From VBAS01 sp964444975 (GTDB lineage: Bacteria > Bacteroidota > Bacteroidia > Chitinophagales > Chitinophagaceae), in NCBI GenBank assembly GCA_964444975.1, contig CAYUJD010000005.1:26513-90512 (forward strand): a DNA stretch of 64,000 nt. The letters run 5' to 3'. Position 1 is the first letter of the stretch, and each line of letters begins with the position of its first letter. A program made the position numbers and the translations under genes. The notes beneath the pieces are model-generated. The model saw only the letters and a program-made list of their open reading frames with translations, ran no database searches and was not told where the DNA came from. This document shows positions 60,695 to 64,000 of this stretch, piece by piece.

Positions 60695-63088
60695 ATGAAA
60701 TTAGTTATAAGTCTGGCAATTTTTCTGTTTTTGGGAAAAATAGCTCTTACACAGGAAACTAAAAGGACGCAGGGAGGCATCATTGCCGGCAACCTTATAG
60801 ATTCATTCACGCAAAAAGCTATTGAAGGAGCTTTTATAGAATTAACCCTTTTAACCACAAATAAAAAAACTACCCAGGTAAGCGATAATAATGGTGAATT
60901 TATCTTCAACGAACTTCCGCTTGGTCTTTATCGCCTCACTGTAACATCTGTTGGGTATACAATTTTAATAATTGACAGCATTCATGTTCGGGCCGAACGT
61001 TTTGATTTCAACCTGCCTGACATCAGGCTTTCCACCAAATCAAAAGACCTGGAAATAGTGATTGTATATGCTGAAAAACCATTGATACAATCCAAAGAAG
61101 GAAATATCACCTTTAATGCCGGCGAGTCGGCGCTGGCTGCGGGCATCAATGCAAGTGAACTGCTCACCAATGTACCGCTGGTGACCAAAGACCCCAACGG
61201 AAAAATTTTAGTGCGGGGTAAAGAGCCGAAAATCCTGATTGACGATAAACCGGTTGAACTGAACCTGCAGCAATTGCAGGATATGCTGGAATCGCTTCCG
61301 GGCAGCTCGATTGAAAAAATAGAAGTGATGACTAATCCGCCGCCCCAGTATGCCAATGAACAGGGCGGGGTGATAAATATTGTAACCAGAAAAGGAAAAG
61401 TGGGAATGGGCGGCCGCATCAGCCTGTCGGCCGGCACAAGGGGAGAAGGCGGACTGAACGGCAACTTCAATTACCGCAAAAATAAAATTGCCATTAATGT
61501 GAATGCAGGCGCCGGCTTCAACCGTTTTGAAGGATCCGGCAATTCTGAAAGAAAAAACACCTACCTGGATTCAAGTAATTTTTTTAATACCCAAAATAAT
61601 TACCTGAACAAAAACACCCGGCCGCACCTGCGGGTGAATATGGACTATGACATCAGCAAAAACCAGGGCCTGAATTTTGTCGCACAGTATAACCAGAATG
61701 ACTTCAACAACCGAAACACAACTGAATACACTCACATCAACCGCTTTGAAGAAATATATAAACTGAGCGAAAGAACCATCCACAGCGAAGGGAACAACTA
61801 CAATCCGAATTTGAATCTTACTTATACCCGCAAAGGCAAACAGGCCGGCGAGCAACTTAAAATTATTACCAGCGCCAATTTTTCAATAAATAAAAACGAC
61901 CGGGTGTTTTACCAGCAGTTTTTCAATCCCGATCACAGCCCGAACGGAGTTGATTCCACGCAGCAGCAGGTGACGGATACCAAAAGCAATGGTTTTAATG
62001 TGCGGATAAATTATGACAAACCCCTGGTGGCTAAAAAGACATTTCTTTCAATTGGGGGCGCCTATAACCGCAGCAACAGTCATATCAATGTGGATGCAGA
62101 GCATTTTAAAAAACCCGATGGAATATGGATGCCGATGGATTTGCTGAGCAATCATTTCAAATTTCACCAGGGTGTAAGTAATCTCCGGGCTTCAGTAAAA
62201 CAAATGCTGGGTGAAAACTTCAGCATCACTGCGGGAGTGGCGGCTGAAGCAACCCGCATCAATTTTGAACTGCTGGAAGAAGGCCGCGAAGCGGAAAACA
62301 GCTACTGGAATTTTATGCCTTTCGGCAACATCAATAAAAACTGGAACGACAAACTGAGCCTGACTTTTTCTTACCGGCGCACCATCCGCCGGCCGGGTAT
62401 CAATGAGCTGAACCCGACGATTGATTTTTCCGATCCCTACAATATCCGTTTTGGTAATTACCTGCTCAGCCCGTCACTGGCTCATAACTTCGACCTGGTA
62501 CTGGGCAGAACAAGACCAAAATATTTTACCAATCTTGGATTCGGGTATAATAAAGTAGAGGATATTTTCAGCACCATACGCACCCTGCTGGGTGACGGTA
62601 AGACACAGGTGACATGGGAAAACATCAGCCACCGGAAAGAATATGAAATAAGCACATGGAATGGCTACACGGTGAGTAAAAAATTGAGGGTAAACTGGAG
62701 CGCCAGCTACACATACAACGTGTACAGCGATTATGACAAGCAGGTAAGAAAATACCGCGATGGCGGTTCGTTTACCACCACATTGAACGGAAACTATTCC
62801 ATTAAAGACACCTGGAATTTCACGGGCAATTTTACCACGAACCGTTTTGCCAACCCACAGGGCTCTGTAAACTGGAACCTGAGCATGAATGTGGGAGTGC
62901 AGAAGAAGTTTTTTGAAAAACGGTTTATTGTTACATTGAACTTCATTGACCCCTTCCGCAACCAGCAAGTGAGCAGTTATACTTATGGTAAAAATTTTGA
63001 GCTGCATTCCTTCAGCACTACTGAAACAAAAAACTTCCGGCTGACGCTGGCCTATAATTTTACCCGGGCAGCAAAGAAAAAAAATTAA
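60695..63088 (+). CDS. Outer-membrane beta-barrel protein, TonB-dependent-receptor-like
   Basis: 797 residues. Signal peptide (about 1-19), carboxypeptidase-regulatory-like domain (about 27-112: IIAGNLIDSFTQKAIEGAF, GEFIFNELPLGLYRLTVTSVGY in parts), plug-like region (about 125-230: LVTKDPNGKILVRGKEPKI, IEVMTNPPPQYANEQGGVI) and a long barrel ending LTLAYNFTRAAKKKN. Same architecture as the protein at 18013-20472 but clearly divergent in sequence. Ligand unknown; no SusD-like partner is adjacent. Confidence 0.87.
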   Translation: MKLVISLAIFLFLGKIALTQETKRTQGGIIAGNLIDSFTQKAIEGAFIELTLLTTNKKTTQVSDNNGEFIFNELPLGLYRLTVTSVGYTILIIDSIHVRAERFDFNLPDIRLSTKSKDLEIVIVYAEKPLIQSKEGNITFNAGESALAAGINASELLTNVPLVTKDPNGKILVRGKEPKILIDDKPVELNLQQLQDMLESLPGSSIEKIEVMTNPPPQYANEQGGVINIVTRKGKVGMGGRISLSAGTRGEGGLNGNFNYRKNKIAINVNAGAGFNRFEGSGNSERKNTYLDSSNFFNTQNNYLNKNTRPHLRVNMDYDISKNQGLNFVAQYNQNDFNNRNTTEYTHINRFEEIYKLSERTIHSEGNNYNPNLNLTYTRKGKQAGEQLKIITSANFSINKNDRVFYQQFFNPDHSPNGVDSTQQQVTDTKSNGFNVRINYDKPLVAKKTFLSIGGAYNRSNSHINVDAEHFKKPDGIWMPMDLLSNHFKFHQGVSNLRASVKQMLGENFSITAGVAAEATRINFELLEEGREAENSYWNFMPFGNINKNWNDKLSLTFSYRRTIRRPGINELNPTIDFSDPYNIRFGNYLLSPSLAHNFDLVLGRTRPKYFTNLGFGYNKVEDIFSTIRTLLGDGKTQVTWENISHRKEYEISTWNGYTVSKKLRVNWSASYTYNVYSDYDKQVRKYRDGGSFTTTLNGNYSIKDTWNFTGNFTTNRFANPQGSVNWNLSMNVGVQKKFFEKRFIVTLNFIDPFRNQQVSSYTYGKNFELHSFSTTETKNFRLTLAYNFTRAAKKKN

Positions 63089-63095
63089 AAAAGAG

Positions 63096-63123
63096 AAAAG
63101 CTCCGGTTGGCACCGGAGCTTTT
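63096..63123. terminator. Bidirectional terminator between convergent genes
   Basis: AAAAGCTCCGGT (63096-63107) and ACCGGAGCTTTT (63112-63123) form a perfect 12-bp stem with a 4-base loop. It serves the beta-barrel gene on plus and the T9SS protein on minus. Confidence 0.93.
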
Positions 63124-63128
63124 ACAAT

Positions 63129-64000
63129 TCACTCAGTAATCAACAGCTTACCGCTTCTTCGTATCACCTCGCCTTTTAGATTTTTATAAACAAGCCGGTA
63201 AAAATAAATTCCGGTTGAAACAGCAGGCACAGGAATATTGTTTCTGTAATTCCTTGTTTTCAGCACTACTTGCCCCTGCTGATTCAAAATCACCAATTCG
63301 TTTTCCACCGTATGAATTCCCGGAATAATCCACGGCTGGCTTCTCCTGGCTGTATTAGGTATTTTCAGACTAAGATTTTCTTTATCTGCTGCTGATTCTT
63401 TTTCACTGGAAACTCTCACATTGGGATTGCCTTTGTCATCATCAATAATCATTATCCGGCTGAATGCGTTACCCTGAATAACTACATTGATAGGATTGGA
63501 GAAGTTGACCCTGAATCGTTCATTGGGTTCCCTCAACATATCGCCTATAATGCCAACCTGCACAATACCCATACTGGCCCCCTGCGGAATTATCAATACG
63601 CCGTTTGTGGCAGCATAATCCAGGCCGGCAGTAGCATCTTCATCAGCCGTGGCATAGTTTACCTGCAATTGTGTGGGAGCCGGCACACTTACTCTTACTT
63701 CCACATTCAGCATGCTTATTCCTGCATCGCCTTCTTTTGCCGGGTAGGTTCTGAAAATAAGCGATGGTAAATTCGCAAGACAGTTCTCGTCAACATAGCC
63801 ATTGCAGTTGTCATCAATGTTATTATTGCATAGTTCAGTTGCACCGGGGTTAATTGCGGGATTGTTATCATTACAATCGCCCTGCTCCACGGTAAATCCA
63901 TCGCCATCATTATCACCCACGGGGCAACCTTCATCGATCTGCCCGTCGCAATCATCATCCACTCCATTACATACTTCAACAGCACCCGGGTGAATGGCAG
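63129..64000 (-). CDS. MopE-repeat / Calx-beta / T9SS secreted protein, 5' end outside window
   Basis: The frame is open to the window edge; about 290 residues of the C-terminus are visible. It starts within Asp/Cys-rich MopE-like repeats (AIHPGAVEVCNGVDDDCDGQ, DNDGDGFTVEQGDCNDNN, NNNIDDNCNGYVDENC), which bind metal, probably calcium. A Calx-beta domain follows (about 63430-63750; DEDATAGLDYAATNG, PNERFRVNFSNP), then a type IX secretion C-terminal domain ending VIRRSGKLLITE. Likely cell-surface or released. The N-terminal domain and function are not visible. Confidence 0.88.
   Translation of the reverse strand, partial: AIHPGAVEVCNGVDDDCDGQIDEGCPVGDNDGDGFTVEQGDCNDNNPAINPGATELCNNNIDDNCNGYVDENCLANLPSLIFRTYPAKEGDAGISMLNVEVRVSVPAPTQLQVNYATADEDATAGLDYAATNGVLIIPQGASMGIVQVGIIGDMLREPNERFRVNFSNPINVVIQGNAFSRIMIIDDDKGNPNVRVSSEKESAADKENLSLKIPNTARRSQPWIIPGIHTVENELVILNQQGQVVLKTRNYRNNIPVPAVSTGIYFYRLVYKNLKGEVIRRSGKLLITE

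Noticed and set aside
1..64000. CRISPR arrays, insertion sequences, prophage or integrase genes
   Set aside because: No regularly spaced repeats, transposase, integrase or phage structural genes were seen in any frame.

Overview
The window looks like a piece of a Bacteroidota chromosome, most likely of the Chitinophagaceae type. The evidence is the repeated use of families typical of that phylum: type IX secretion C-terminal domains, outer-membrane beta-barrel proteins with a carboxypeptidase-like N-terminal domain, DUF3276, DUF4199, an alternative GlmU-like protein and an RpoD-like sigma factor starting MRQLKIT. Promoters match the Bacteroidota TTTG / TAnnTTTG pattern, and Shine-Dalgarno-like spacing is generally absent. 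No phage, transposase or CRISPR array was found.

Layout. (1) 1-7620, plus strand: a hexuronate catabolism operon, uxaA (cut by the window edge), uxaC, kduI, kdgK, kdgA, exuT and a phosphomannose-isomerase-like cupin. It takes glucuronate/galacturonate and unsaturated uronates to pyruvate and glyceraldehyde-3-phosphate. Short palindromic repeats sit between several of its genes. (2) 7657-17521: tRNA-Ser, an ABC exporter, a PUR-alpha-like protein, a 1465-residue type IX-secreted protein, then pgi and ltaE on the minus strand. (3) 18013-23965: an outer-membrane beta-barrel protein, yajQ, an intergenic stretch that folds like a structured RNA, rpmE with a two-hairpin leader, a GlmU-like protein and tpiA. 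(4) 24038-32822: small accessory genes, including an FkbM methyltransferase, a flippase and GT4 pair, acyl-CoA-binding protein, CBS protein, MFS transporter, monohaem cytochrome, corA and a lipoprotein. (5) 33138-40156: a secondary sigma-70 factor, a secreted unknown, lepA and a GT39/GT2/DUF2304 glycosylation cassette.

(6) 40150-48817, minus strand: an envelope-glycan gene run. It contains a complete GDP-D-glycero-alpha-D-manno-heptose set (gmhA, hddA and a fused hddC-gmhB), two glycosyltransferases, a PIN toxin/antitoxin-like pair embedded in the run, a DUF4199 membrane protein and a dihydroorotase homologue that has lost metal ligands. (7) 48893-52958: two tandem tRNA-Pro genes, methionine biosynthesis (metX and convergent metZ), trmH and a thioredoxin-like protein. 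(8) 53117-60558, minus strand: a redoxin, YihY, mltG, and the chain miaB - 55-residue small ORF - sigma-54-type activator - lptE - unknown - secG. (9) 60695-64000: a second beta-barrel protein and the 3' part of a MopE-repeat / Calx-beta / type IX-secreted protein that runs off the window.

Most of the window is housekeeping and envelope biology. The observations most worth checking are the candidate structured RNA upstream of rpmE, the rpmE leader itself, the toxin-like pair translationally coupled to a glycosyltransferase, the heptose operon with its fused enzyme, the frame disruption at 24,046-24,052 and the duplicated tRNA-Pro 3' end that brackets a palindrome.
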